DNA of 64,000 nucleotides from Oscillibacter valericigenes Sjm18-20 (GTDB lineage: Bacteria; Bacillota; Clostridia; Oscillospirales; Oscillospiraceae), in assembly GCA_000283575.1 (NCBI GenBank), contig AP012044.1, positions 372,001 through 436,000 on the forward strand, given 5' to 3'. Made by a program: the position numbers and the translations under genes. Shown here in pieces: positions 10,023 through 19,289 of the stretch (position 1 is the stretch's first letter; every line of letters begins with the position of its first letter). A model generated the notes under the pieces. It did no database searches. It saw only the letters and a list, made by a program, of their open reading frames with translations, and had not been told where the DNA came from.

Positions 10023-10064
10023 CTGCCTTTTAAGCAGTGGGTCCGGGGTTCGAATCCCCGCCGG
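10023..10064 (+). repeat. Left 42-bp direct repeat: 3' half of tRNA-Lys(UUU), likely att site
   Basis: It begins at the anticodon stem (CTGC-CTTTTAA-GCAG, anticodon UUU) and runs through the T-arm (GGGGTTCGAATCCCC) to CCGG. It is identical to 33252-33293. The 5' half of the tRNA (D-arm) is absent, so this is not a functional tRNA. tRNA 3' halves are the usual target of tyrosine integrases. Confidence 0.75.
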
Positions 10065-10150
10065 TAGAATTTAATAAATCCAGTTTTCCCGGAATTGGCG
10101 ATAATGAAACTCCTTGGGAATATGCATTTAGAACGCAAAGGCAAGTTTGC

Positions 10151-10333
10151 ATGAAGACAACCAAATACAAAGAATATCTCGGTGACATTGAAGATCCTTT
10201 TCCTACTGTTTCTTATAAGAATAGAACCTATTTATCAATTCAACCCCCTCCTTTTTCAGAGGCGGTAGATGCTATATTTTCCTCTGGAGAGATTTCGGTA
10301 TCGGCAAAGCTTCAACGACAGCCATTGAAATAA
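10151..10333 (+). CDS. Possible short gene remnant, unrecognised
   Basis: From ATG 10151 the frame reads MKTTKYKEYLGDIEDPFPTV and on to ...SVSAKLQRQPLK (60 residues), just right of the tRNA-Lys half. There is no good ribosome binding site. The composition looks protein-like, so it may be the tail of an island gene cut by IS1182. I do not recognise it. Confidence 0.2.
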   Translation: MKTTKYKEYLGDIEDPFPTVSYKNRTYLSIQPPPFSEAVDAIFSSGEISVSAKLQRQPLK

Positions 10334-10370
10334 TGGATATACGTTATATAATGGAAATAACTTAATTGCT

Positions 10371-12003
10371 GAGGCTGTGTGAAAACGCGTGTAAACACAA
10401 CAAATGGCAGCTTGTGATTTCTACTAAATCGCTAAAAATGCAAAAACAAGATATTGCAGGAGCGGAATTACCCCTGTAATATCCCAATTAATTGCTCTGT
10501 TCCAATGATATTGATTGCTCGTTTCATGTTGTAAACCCCAAAATGCAGCAAAGACTCAGTCCTCACATTTTCTGTTTTTCTGGTCAGAAAATATGAGAAC
10601 CCCATGGCTCTTTTAATTGTCCCCCATGGATGCTCTACCGTTTGCTTCCGAACCTTGTACATATCAGCGAACTGCTCAGTCCTTCGATCTACTTCATCAG
10701 CAATTCTTTGAAATGGCCGATCCTGTATCGTCCTGCCTTTTTCACCATTACTGCATTGATCTCTTACCGGGCAGTCTGAGCACGCTTCAAAGTTTTGATA
10801 CCGTTTGAAGTCCGCTTCCTGCGGGTAGCTCTTTCTGTGCTGATACGGCCTAAGCAGATGGCCTTGTGGACAAATATATCCATCTTGGGCTTCATCATAT
10901 TTAAATCGTGACTTTTCATACCCTTTCGTCGCAGCCATAAAGGAACGATCAGCCTTTGCAACAATCGGAACGATGTTGTCTTCCTTGCATTTTGCAAACT
11001 GCCGTGCCGAATAATATCCTTTATCCGCAATTGCGGTAATTGATTCCACGCCGAGTTCTTCTTTAGCCTGTAATGTTATGCTGTGTAATTGCTCTTTATC
11101 AACGGGCTCACTCGTCACATCTACGGCTACGACCAAATGATTCTTATCATCAACGGCAATCTGTACATTATGGCATATGTCACAGCCTTTGTTATTGGCC
11201 TGCATCATTCTGGAGTCAGGGTCGGTTTCATAAATCGTGCCATCTCTTTTCACCGCCGCTTCCAATTCGCCGAGTTCCGATAATCTTTTGTTAATGCCTT
11301 CAATCTTCTTTTCTATCTCCAATCGGCTGAACTTTTGAGCAACACAACAACCGGTTTCCTGCGCGTCATATTCATCAAGCAACTGCAAATATCCTTCAGC
11401 TACTTGATTGTAATGCTCTATTTTCTTTTGAATCTTCTTTTCGCTGTGATAGGCAAATCGGCTGTTGCTGGCTCTGAATTTGCTGCCGTCCACGGCAACC
11501 ATTTCTTTCCCAATCAAATCCAGTTCATCACAGATCATACTAAATTTTCGAAAGGCTAACTTTATTGGCTTTTTATTGTTCTTCCTAAAGTCCGCTATCG
11601 TTTTGAAATCAGGTCTTAATCCGTTTATCAGCCAAATGGCCTCGATGTTCCGATAACATTCTCGTTCAATTTTCCGGGAAGAACGAATTCCGTTGAAGTA
11701 GCTGTATGCATACAGTTTAAACATATCAACTGGACTATATGGCTTTCTACCAGTCTCTTTCGGCTCTGAATATGTAAATCCATTGACGCAATATCCATCT
11801 TTTCAACGATTGCATCTATAGCTCTTACTTCGGCGTCTTCTTGGAGCATATCATCCAGGCACATTGGCAGCATACTGATTTGATTCCGATTTTCACTGCA
11901 TATATAACGCTCCAAAGCTGTCAACTCCCTGCTGTTTTATTGCTTATATTATACCATAATATTCCTGTTATTTGAAGCATTCGACCTGTTTTCACACAGC
12001 CTC
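10371..12003. mobile_element. IS1182-family insertion sequence, complete ends
   Basis: Perfect 16-bp terminal inverted repeats (GAGGCTGTGTGAAAAC at 10371-10386 and its complement at 11988-12003) enclose 1633 bp with one transposase gene. I see no clear target duplication. Confidence 0.85.
10468..11924 (-). pseudogene. IS1182-family transposase with an N-terminal frameshift
   Basis: The main frame (10468-11724) encodes a DDE transposase with DGSKFRASNS, ADKGYYSARQF and the C-terminal EHPWGTIKRAMG block typical of IS1182. The first 60 residues (MTALERYICSENRNQISMLP) are in another frame starting at 11924. The frames join at a T run (A run 11776-11778 on the + strand): one additional base gives MDFTYSEPKETGRKPYSPVDMFKLY, the usual sequence. 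So a single-base deletion has broken it, unless it is a sequencing error. Confidence 0.85.
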
Positions 12004-12133
12004 GCTCTTAATGGAAGTCAGAAATGCTGTAAACGACTTTTCTTTTTCTAATTGTGTTCAACGTCGAAGCCATTCCCACAATTGCATAAAGAAAGAAATT
12101 GCACGCAATAAGTAAACAATTAGGAGGCTCGTT

Positions 12134-13276
12134 TTGAAAAAAATAATTTCTGTGGTTTTGACCATTCTATTGATGCTCACATGTGTTGTGAAGGGCATAT
12201 CGGCGGAAGAACACCCAAGGCTCTGGGCGCAGGCGGCAGCGGAGGACGCCCAAAAATTGTGCATCACAACGCCCGCGTTTTTGAACAGTGTGCAGGACTA
12301 TGCAGCGCCGATTACACGGGGGCAATTTGCTGAGTTGGCCGTGAGCTTTGTCGCCGCCCAATACGGTTTTGAAGCACCCAATACAGATTTTATAGAAGAA
12401 TATTTTTGTAACTGTTTAGATCCAAACGGAAAACACTATGTGTGGACCGACTTTGTCTATCTGGGAGAAAATCGAACGATGTCACCAGAGTGGGTGATTA
12501 TTCTCAATGAATACTACAGGCCTTTTTCGGATGTGACCGGACAAACGAATCGGGAGTTTTTGATTCGTGCGGCAGCTCTGATGGGACTTGTAAAAGGCCG
12601 CTCCAACGGCACCTATGATCCAAACGGCACAATTACCCGCCAAGAGGCCGCCGTGATCCTGACAAGGATTTACGAACGGTGCGGCGGCCAACTCGGCGGA
12701 GAAGCCCTCGCTTATCCCGATCAAGATGAAATTGGCGCTTGGGCATTACCGTCGGTTAAGACCGTTACCGCCCTCGGTGTCATGAATGGGAAATCGGACG
12801 GCGGTTTTCAGCCTGTCGCCGCGTATACGGTGGAGCAGAGCATTGTCACTTTCGACCGCCTATTTGCCCCAGTTCAGGCGCTGCTCCCGCCGCTCTACAT
12901 CGGGGCGGACGGTCAGGCAGGTCTGCCCGACTGGGTAGCGAAGCTGCCGGATGATCTGTTGGTTTTTCAGCAGAAAACCGACTTGTACACGCTTGTGTGC
13001 GTTGGTCATGAATCTGGCTCCCCCAGCGGCGGTATCCTCGAACCAGTGGGTGACACGCTCTATATCATTTCTCCAAAGGGGGGATATAAGAGCGTTACTC
13101 TCCCACATGCGCCCAATCGCGAAAGCATTACATGGAATCAGAATACGGAGCAGCTTTTCTATACGGTAACGGCCTATGATGTTAACGTTCAGAAGAGTAA
13201 AGATTATAAGTATGTTTTCAATGTAAAAGATATGTCTGTCGTTTTGCTGGGAGAGAAGAAGACCGCTTCACAGTAG
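12134..13276 (+). CDS. Secreted SLH-domain protein
   Basis: The start is TTG 12134 (TAGGAGG 6 nt upstream), giving a signal peptide MKKIISVVLTILLMLTCVVK ending near ISA-EE. Three S-layer-homology-like repeats follow: one around ITRGQFAELAVSFVA, one around FSDVTGQTNREFLIRAAALMG with TYDPNGTITRQEAAVILTR, and one around YPDQDEIGAWALPSVKTVTALG. The last 130 residues have no recognised domain. SLH repeats anchor proteins to pyruvylated secondary cell-wall polymer, so the C-terminal part is probably displayed outside. It is a single gene next to IS1182 and its substrate is unknown. Confidence 0.8.
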   Translation: MKKIISVVLTILLMLTCVVKGISAEEHPRLWAQAAAEDAQKLCITTPAFLNSVQDYAAPITRGQFAELAVSFVAAQYGFEAPNTDFIEEYFCNCLDPNGKHYVWTDFVYLGENRTMSPEWVIILNEYYRPFSDVTGQTNREFLIRAAALMGLVKGRSNGTYDPNGTITRQEAAVILTRIYERCGGQLGGEALAYPDQDEIGAWALPSVKTVTALGVMNGKSDGGFQPVAAYTVEQSIVTFDRLFAPVQALLPPLYIGADGQAGLPDWVAKLPDDLLVFQQKTDLYTLVCVGHESGSPSGGILEPVGDTLYIISPKGGYKSVTLPHAPNRESITWNQNTEQLFYTVTAYDVNVQKSKDYKYVFNVKDMSVVLLGEKKTASQ

Positions 13277-13318
13277 AATCATTTTTTATCCAAGCAGGTT
13301 GCGGCGGCAAGCAGATCC

Positions 13319-13516
13319 ATGACAAAATGTACAGAGGATCGACCGATGAAGCCCCATACTTGTAGATATACCTTTGCTACCCGTGGTGCTAAGCCTAGTA
13401 TTTCCCAGGAAGCCTTGCAAGAGCTTATGGGCCATGCAAAATATGAAACTACAATGGACTTCTATATTCAAGATGATGTCGATATGCTGAAGAAGAAAAT
13501 GAAAAAGCTAAAATAA
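13319..13516 (+). pseudogene. Tyrosine integrase C-terminal fragment
   Basis: Only the catalytic end remains: PHTCRYTFATRG (the H-x-x-R box), LMGHAKYETTMDFY (second His and nucleophilic Tyr). The N-terminal DNA-binding domains are missing upstream. It ends directly before a terminator and a tRNA-Val half, the usual place of an integrase gene at the end of an integrated element. Confidence 0.75.
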
Positions 13517-13561
13517 GCGGTTGTCAACATAATGTCAACAAATTAAATATTTGAAAAAAAT

Positions 13562-13599
13562 AAAAATCCTTAGAACCATTGTGGCTCTAAGGATTTTTT
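13562..13599 (+). terminator. Terminator after integrase fragment
   Basis: The stem AAAAATCCTTAGA-CCA / TGG-TCTAAGGATTTTT is followed by a T-run. Confidence 0.8.
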
Positions 13600-13646
13600 G
13601 GTGGACGATACAGGACTCAAACCTGTGACCCCCTGCACGTCAAATA
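13600..13646 (-). repeat. 3' half of a tRNA-Val(GAC), likely att site
   Basis: On the minus strand the sequence runs from the anticodon region (TTGACGT) through a T-arm (CAGGTTTGAGTCCTG) to GTCCACCA. No 5' half is present, so it is not a working tRNA. Its place beside an integrase tail suggests the junction of an integrated element. Confidence 0.65.
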
Positions 13647-13740
13647 GAAGTTAACTTAACTGGAAGTAACTGTACCATACTGAGCCGCTGGTTTCAAGCC
13701 CTTTTTAATATTTTGTATTGGCTCAGTTCGGCACAGTTAG
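13636..13740 (+). repeat. Element-end-like repeat, copy 1
   Basis: Starting with ACGTCAAATAGAAG, about 100 bp resemble 26769-26865, including an internal CTGAGCC...GGCTCAG inverted repeat. The copies are diverged. They lie in the same orientation 13.1 kb apart. Confidence 0.5.
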
Positions 13741-14094
13741 TTCCAGTTTTCAACAAATTGTCAACAAAGTCACCCGGGTTCTCCAGATCTCATAGTTTCC
13801 AGGCAACTCGCCCTACGACTAGTTCCCCATGCCGCTACAGGGCCTCAGCGGTAGGGGAAAAGACAATGACAACCAGCGGTATGCTTAAAACACAATTCTT
13901 TTTTACCTGTGGCATAAGCTCCTCCAATTCATAATTACTTACTGCCTACGACAAATAAGCAATGCTCATAAGAGAGTATGGACTTTAGCAGATGCAAACT
14001 ACATAGGAAGAAAAAGAGACCCAGCAAATATTTTTTTCTGCTGGGCCATATTAGTTCCGATAACTGCATTTGTAGGGGATAAACTTTACAATAT
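13741..14094. other. Non-coding stretch
   Basis: I see no gene in this stretch. The short open frames lack ribosome binding sites and resemble no family. A hairpin (CCCAGCAAATA...TTTCTGCTGGG) lies around 14021-14047. Confidence 0.5.
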
Positions 14095-14494
14095 TCAGCG
14101 ATTATGATATTTCCATTTTTCCTCTATCAGAATATGGTCTGTCCATTCCGTATTTTGCTTTGTCTGGGTCAAAACAAAACCCTGCTTGCCATATAAATGT
14201 CTCGCAGCTTTCAATATTTCGATTGTCCAGAGAGTAACGTAATCATATATCGAACCAACTATTTTCCCATCCAGCTCAGCAACTCAGAGTTGACTGCCAG
14301 TCGGTTCCTTCAGGAAATCAGCCATTCCTGCTTTCCGTCTGACCATTAAAATAGTGCTCGATGGTGCTTATCGCCTTGCGTAGATCTTCACATTCAATTG
14401 GGGTCAAATACAAGAGCATTTCAAAAATTTGGTAGTTTGACTCTTCAACTAGTTGCAGGATGGTGTGTCTCCCATTTTCTGTTAAATTCAAAAG
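14095..14494 (-). pseudogene. MarR/GNAT bifunctional protein remnant
   Basis: Reading the minus strand, LNLTENGRHTILQLVEES and YLTPIECEDLRKAISTIEHYF match the end of a MarR regulator domain. After an internal deletion and stops, DWQSTLRVAELDGKIVGSI and AARHLYGKQGFVLTQTKQNT match the end of a GNAT acetyltransferase. Such fusions are known in Clostridia. The 5' part is cut off by the IS3 copy at 14495. Confidence 0.7.
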
Positions 14495-14576
14495 TGGAGG
14501 GATATCATAGAAGTGCAGAGGGCAAACACCCCAAAAGTGATAGAAGAATCAAAGAAAGAATAAGGTGGTGTTTGCA

Positions 14577-14864
14577 ATGCGCAAATATGATAAGGAGTTC
14601 AAAGAAGAAGCGGTCAAGCTGTCCGATGAAATCGGCGTGAAGCAGGCGGGGGCACAGCTGGGCATTCCGTACTACTCTCTGGCGGAGTGGCGGCAAAAGC
14701 GAAAGGCATTCGGAGATCACGCCTTCGTCGGCAGCGGCATTCGCCGCGACGCGACGCTTTCCGTGAACGAGCGCCGGCTGATGAAGGAAATCACGGAACT
14801 GCAGAAAGCCAATGAGATTCTCAAGGATGCGCTGTTTTTTTTCGCCAAAGACCGGAAACGGTAA
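14577..14864 (+). CDS. IS3 orfA (helix-turn-helix), copy 1
   Basis: MRKYDKEFKEEAVKLSDEIG is the start of a 96-residue OrfA with a helix-turn-helix (VKQAGAQLGIPYYSLAEW) and a leucine-zipper-like end. The start ATG 14577 follows AAGGTGG. It differs from copies 2 and 3 at several residues, for example AEW instead of AER. Confidence 0.8.
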   Translation: MRKYDKEFKEEAVKLSDEIGVKQAGAQLGIPYYSLAEWRQKRKAFGDHAFVGSGIRRDATLSVNERRLMKEITELQKANEILKDALFFFAKDRKR

Positions 14865-14888
14865 AGCCGAAGCAGCGTACGGCGGGCC

Positions 14889-15434
14889 ATGAAGCGCGGA
14901 GGCCTGCTCCATGGCGCTCCTCGTCACCCCGGCAGTCTGACAAGAGCAGACTTGGCTGCGCAGAAGGCGGAGAACCTGATTCACCGGGATTTTACCGCAG
15001 ACACCCCTAACCGGAAGTGGCTGACAGATATCACGCAGATCCAGTGTCAGGACGGCAAGCTGTACCTGGCGGCAGTTCCGGACTGTTATAACGGAGAGAT
15101 CGTCGGTCTTGCCATGGATGACAACATGAAGAAGGAGCTGTGTATCCGGGCGTTTCGGTCTGCCTGCCAGGCGCAGGGAGCCTGTGGAATGACCCTGCAC
15201 AGCGACCGCGGCAGCCAATTTACCAGCTCCTCATTTCGGAAGGTGCTGGCGCAATACGGCGCGGTTCAAAGCATGAGCGGTACGGGACACTGCTACGACA
15301 GCGCCAGGATGGAGAGCTTTTTTGCTACGTTGAAGAAAGAAAAACTCTATCGAATCAGGGCGGAGCAGATGCCCATGGCACAGGTTAAGAGCATCGTGTT
15401 CCGGTACATCATGACCTACTATAACCGCCGGTGA
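14889..15434 (+). pseudogene. IS3 orfB remnant, copy 1
   Basis: The integrase core is readable (WLTDITQI, TLHSDRGSQF, RMESFFATLKKE give D, D and E). The N-terminal 80 or so residues are deleted, and TGA 15432-15434 replaces an Arg codon (NRR-stop). The region around LLHGAPRHPG shows the intact reading frame that copies 2 and 3 have lost. Confidence 0.8.
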
Positions 15435-15517
15435 ATCTACACTGCCAACCCCGGCGGCCTGCCCCCGGCCATTCGTAATGACTTTAAGCTTCAGAATCAG
15501 GAAAGTGACCATTCCGC

Positions 15518-17485
15518 TTAAGACATTTCATGTAAAACATTTCGTCTTGCGATCAGATAGGTCGCAGCAAAATAGAGTAGATAGATCGCAATTAACGTTA
15601 AGGATAGCATGATGCTGCTCGTGTAAAATAAACCCACAATCTCATCGTAGCCGCTCAGCTTTATAAGCTGTGCACAACCGATAGTAATGGGAATACTTAA
15701 AATTATTGGCAGTGCAAAGGGCAAAAAGAAGAAACTGAATATCTGCCTGAATAGCGTTTTGCTCAGTTCCCGGTATCCAGTTCCCAGGCGGTAGAGAATG
15801 CTGTACCGTTGCCGATCATCCGAAAGTTCAGACAAGGTTTTGAGTGCGAGAATTGCCATTGCCATAAATACAAAGACAATTGAAATATATAGCATACTTA
15901 TTATAAAAATGGCAGAGTCCACCTTGTTTTTAAGAATGATATATTCTCTGATATTGAAATCGGAATCTTTATAAGAATGCGGACCGTTCTTTATTACATG
16001 GTCATAAGATAATGCACTCCACAACTCCTCAACATCAAATCCATTATCCACTACATTCATTGCAATACATTCCGATTGGATAGACATACCCTCTGCAACT
16101 TGATCCGGTACCACTGCGAAAAAGTATCCGTCGACCGTCAGAGGCATTTTTTCAGAAAAACCTTCAAATTGGTAAATCCGGCCTCCTAATTTTAAGTCAG
16201 CGTTTGAAAAATCGTATTGCGAGACCTGCGGAAGATTCGAAACAATTCTATATCCTCCGTTTAGCGCTACCTCTTTTTTACCCAGAGCTGCAAGCAGTTT
16301 ATTGTAATCGCTTTCCCTGATAAAAGAATCTTTAAATTCTTTATAGCCGTAAGTGCTCCAATCTGTCATGCTGTACAGATCACTTTTCCCTGTAGTATAG
16401 ATGTTATAGGGTAACGAAAATTCAATGTCTGTAAAATCGCGGATCACTTTTTTCGCATCATCTATATTTATGGCCGGGTCACCATTTTCCTTATCAAGCC
16501 TTGCAGATATATCAAATGGATAGTATTGATTGATCGCAGGCATTTGACTGACTTTCACCCAAAAGGACATATTGGAGCCAATGATTGCAAAGAAAATCAA
16601 AAAGGAAAGAATGCCTGCCATAATTGAATTTGACCCTAATTTACCCGAGAGCTGACGAAAAATAAAAGTATTGGTTTCTTTGGCACAGAGACGTCTGCTC
16701 TTCAGCATCAGGTTGGTCACACTACGGGCAAGACCGATATGGAACAGTAAAACGGCAACGCCCAAAGCCAAAATAAGATAAAGTAAAATTACGCCATTTG
16801 TATTGCCTATGGATCTGTTCAGCTCAAAATATAGACGATATCCGCTTGCAAGGATTACACAGAAGGAAATAAGCATTACAAGCAGCCAAAACACGGGAAA
16901 TCTGACGACCTTCGCAACCTTTTTATCTCCATGAATCAGGTCGTAAATGCTAACCCGCTTCAGATAAACAGCGGAAATGACCGATGCAAGTACAAATATA
17001 CCGCAGACCAATACAACGGTCGAAATCAATCCTTGAAAGGAATAAGCAGCAAAGGCGAATTCTATATTCATAAGGTGGGTTGCCATAACCATGATTCCCT
17101 GGTAGAGAAAAAGTCCTGCTACGATCCCCAGAGCAAGTGCGGCCGCGCACATAATGACGGTTTCTAAGATAAAAACAGTCAGGATATTTTTGCGGGTCAT
17201 ACCAAGTGTCAGATAAGTTCCAAATTCACGTTTCCGAAGCTTGAGCATATGTGATGTGGCATATCCCAGAATAAAGGCAACAAAAAGCGAGACAAAAATA
17301 AGGATGCCCCTCAATGACGAACGAAGTTCCACCATGACCCTGGCATATCTTTGAAATTCTTCATTATAAAGCATATTGCAAAAAGCGTACAAGAGAGCCA
17401 CAGTCAACGATACGGTAATGAAATAAATCAGATAATTCCCGATTTGCCGTTTCACATTTCGGGCGGCAAGTTTAGTGAGCACCAA
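15518..17485 (-). CDS. BceB-type ABC permease (peptide antibiotic resistance/sensing)
   Basis: This 655-residue FtsX-fold permease has ten likely membrane helices and a large extracellular domain of about 220 residues between helices 7 and 8 (roughly SFWVKVSQMPAINQYYPFD to FNIREYIILK). That is the BceB architecture. It starts MVLTKLAARNVKRQIGNYL and overlaps the ATPase gene by 14 bp. BceAB transporters remove cell-wall-acting peptides such as bacitracin from their lipid targets and signal to BceS. The gene looks complete. Confidence 0.9.
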   Translation of the reverse strand: MVLTKLAARNVKRQIGNYLIYFITVSLTVALLYAFCNMLYNEEFQRYARVMVELRSSLRGILIFVSLFVAFILGYATSHMLKLRKREFGTYLTLGMTRKNILTVFILETVIMCAAALALGIVAGLFLYQGIMVMATHLMNIEFAFAAYSFQGLISTVVLVCGIFVLASVISAVYLKRVSIYDLIHGDKKVAKVVRFPVFWLLVMLISFCVILASGYRLYFELNRSIGNTNGVILLYLILALGVAVLLFHIGLARSVTNLMLKSRRLCAKETNTFIFRQLSGKLGSNSIMAGILSFLIFFAIIGSNMSFWVKVSQMPAINQYYPFDISARLDKENGDPAINIDDAKKVIRDFTDIEFSLPYNIYTTGKSDLYSMTDWSTYGYKEFKDSFIRESDYNKLLAALGKKEVALNGGYRIVSNLPQVSQYDFSNADLKLGGRIYQFEGFSEKMPLTVDGYFFAVVPDQVAEGMSIQSECIAMNVVDNGFDVEELWSALSYDHVIKNGPHSYKDSDFNIREYIILKNKVDSAIFIISMLYISIVFVFMAMAILALKTLSELSDDRQRYSILYRLGTGYRELSKTLFRQIFSFFFLPFALPIILSIPITIGCAQLIKLSGYDEIVGLFYTSSIMLSLTLIAIYLLYFAATYLIARRNVLHEMS

Positions 17486-18236
17486 CGTCGCCTCCCAAAG
17501 CCGCCATTACGGTTAAAATTTCATGGTACATATCAAGTTGGCTCCGATCGCCCTTGTTAAGTTCGTTCCATATTTTCCCATCCTTTAAAAATAAGACCCT
17601 ATGGGCATAGGACCCTATCACCGCATCATGGGTAACCATTAGAATTGTGGAGTTCAGGGACTGATTCATCAACTCAAAGGTTTTCATTAAATTTTTGGAA
17701 TTGGCTGAGTCCAGAGCACCAGTTGGCTCATCTGCCAATATGAGAGCGGGATTCGTGATAATGGCTCTGGCACAAGCTGCCCGCTGCCTTTGTCCGCCAG
17801 AAAGTTCATAGGGAAACTTTTTTAGTTGATCTTCAACGCCCAGGGCCTTTGATACCCGCAGCAATTCTTTTTCCGTATGTGCCGCATCTATCCGTTTTAA
17901 ATTAAGCGGCAAGGTAATATTTTCACCAATGGTAAGGGTATCCAACAGATTATAATCCTGAAAGATAAACCCCAGCTTATCGCGCCGGAAAGCGGACAGC
18001 CTGTTTTCCCGCATATCGGAAATATTTTTGCCGTCTACAAGGATCATCCCTGCGCTGACTCTATCTATGGTGGCTATCACATTCAAAAGCGTGCTTTTCC
18101 CAGATCCGGATGCGCCCATGATGGCAGTGAAATCCCCTTCATTAACCGTTAGAGAAATACCATCCAAAGCTTTTGTGATAACGCTTCCGCTTCCGTAATA
18201 TTTCGTTACATTTTCAACTTCCAATATTTTGTGCAT
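17472..18236 (-). CDS. BceA-type ABC ATPase
   Basis: The start ATG 18234-18236 (MHKILEVENVTKYYGSG) has GGAGG 9 nt upstream. Walker A GASGSGKST, Q-loop FIFQDYNLLD, signature LSGGQRQRAA, Walker B ALILADEPTGALD and the switch His (THD) are all present. It is the energy-coupling partner of the overlapping BceB gene. Confidence 0.92.
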   Translation of the reverse strand: MHKILEVENVTKYYGSGSVITKALDGISLTVNEGDFTAIMGASGSGKSTLLNVIATIDRVSAGMILVDGKNISDMRENRLSAFRRDKLGFIFQDYNLLDTLTIGENITLPLNLKRIDAAHTEKELLRVSKALGVEDQLKKFPYELSGGQRQRAACARAIITNPALILADEPTGALDSANSKNLMKTFELMNQSLNSTILMVTHDAVIGSYAHRVLFLKDGKIWNELNKGDRSQLDMYHEILTVMAALGGDVGAH

Positions 18237-18311
18237 TAAAACTACCTCCGTCTTGCCCCGACTATAACACATAGCGGAGGTTTTTGTTCTAACATGAACA
18301 CGATGATTCCC

Positions 18312-19289
18312 TTACGTTTTTGTAAGAGAATTGAAAGAGAGGCTGATGCGGGTATAATGGCCTTGTAAGGATTCTATAAGCAGATTAATGCCAAGCTGTT
18401 TGCACAGTTCCCGCACAATATAAAGCCCCATACCGGTGCTTCCGCCCAGGCATCTTCCGTTGGTTCCGGTAAAACCGCGCTCTGTAACGCGGTCAAGTTC
18501 ATGACTTGGGATACCGATACCGTTGTCTTCTACAACAATGTTACCGTTTTCCGCCGTCAACGTAACGTGACAATGGGGACAGTACTTTGCACAATTAACA
18601 AGCAACTGATTTAAAACAAATCGCACTGCCTTTGCATCCGAACAGACAAAAAAGCCGCCATTTACATCTACGCCGATACCGGCGGCAATCAGCAGTTCCA
18701 TTTGGTTTTTTACTGCCTCGTCCATAACCTGAGCCACAGAAAATTTTTGGATCTGCGTATCCTTCTCAGCTGTGCGCATTCTCGCATAGTACAGGATGCT
18801 TTCGGTCAGGTTATCAGCCCGTTTCAGCTCCCTTTTCAGCTTGTGAATATCCCCGTCGTTGGCGATAATGAGAGAGCAAGCGGTCAGCGGTGTTTTTATC
18901 TCATGAATCCAACTTTCCACATAGTCATAGTATTCCTCTTTTTCTTGCTGTGACTGTTGTACAATTCCGATGGCACTCCGCGAAACCGTTTTCATGATTT
19001 CAAAATATTTCTTTTCTAATTCATTTGTGGGAGAAGGCAATACTTCCCCCAGTAAATATTTGTCAGGTAACTCATTAGCGATTTGTTCCAACTTGCAAAG
19101 TTTTTTTTGTTCGACATACCAGCTATAAAGCAGCCATGCCAGCACAATGAGAATCAGGAAGCATTCCGCTGTCACAATGAGCTGCCATCTAGTTCCGACT
19201 ACGCTGGCGAACACTGACAGCAGAAGTGCGCCAATACCCAGAAAACACAAAGTAACCGTTTTTGAAAAGATGTAGTTCCCCAGCTTCAT
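18312..19289 (-). CDS. BceS-type intramembrane-sensing histidine kinase
   Basis: The 325-residue kinase has two N-terminal membrane helices with almost no external loop (intramembrane-sensing class). It has H-box WIHEIKTPLTA, N-box NQLLVNCAKY, and G boxes VEDNGIGIP and GGSTGMGLYI. Its start overlaps the regulator stop (ATGA). In this family the kinase is activated by flux through BceAB. Confidence 0.9.
   Translation of the reverse strand: MKLGNYIFSKTVTLCFLGIGALLLSVFASVVGTRWQLIVTAECFLILIVLAWLLYSWYVEQKKLCKLEQIANELPDKYLLGEVLPSPTNELEKKYFEIMKTVSRSAIGIVQQSQQEKEEYYDYVESWIHEIKTPLTACSLIIANDGDIHKLKRELKRADNLTESILYYARMRTAEKDTQIQKFSVAQVMDEAVKNQMELLIAAGIGVDVNGGFFVCSDAKAVRFVLNQLLVNCAKYCPHCHVTLTAENGNIVVEDNGIGIPSHELDRVTERGFTGTNGRCLGGSTGMGLYIVRELCKQLGINLLIESLQGHYTRISLSFNSLTKT

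Larger units (their letters stand above)
14495..15469 (+). mobile_element. IS3-family element, copy 1, internally deleted and 3'-truncated
   Basis: The left end TGGAGGGATATCATAGAAG is the same as in copies 2 and 3. orfA is intact (14565-14864). About 260 bp that hold the 5' part of orfB in the other copies are missing, with the junction at AAAGCCG/AAGCAGCG near 14873, and the last about 60 bp plus the right end are lost at 15469, next to bceB. It cannot transpose on its own. Confidence 0.85.

Noticed and set aside
10023..10075. Functional tRNA-Lys(UUU)
   Set aside because: The anticodon stem and T-arm are perfect, but no D-arm or matching 5' acceptor strand lies upstream; the same holds at 33252.
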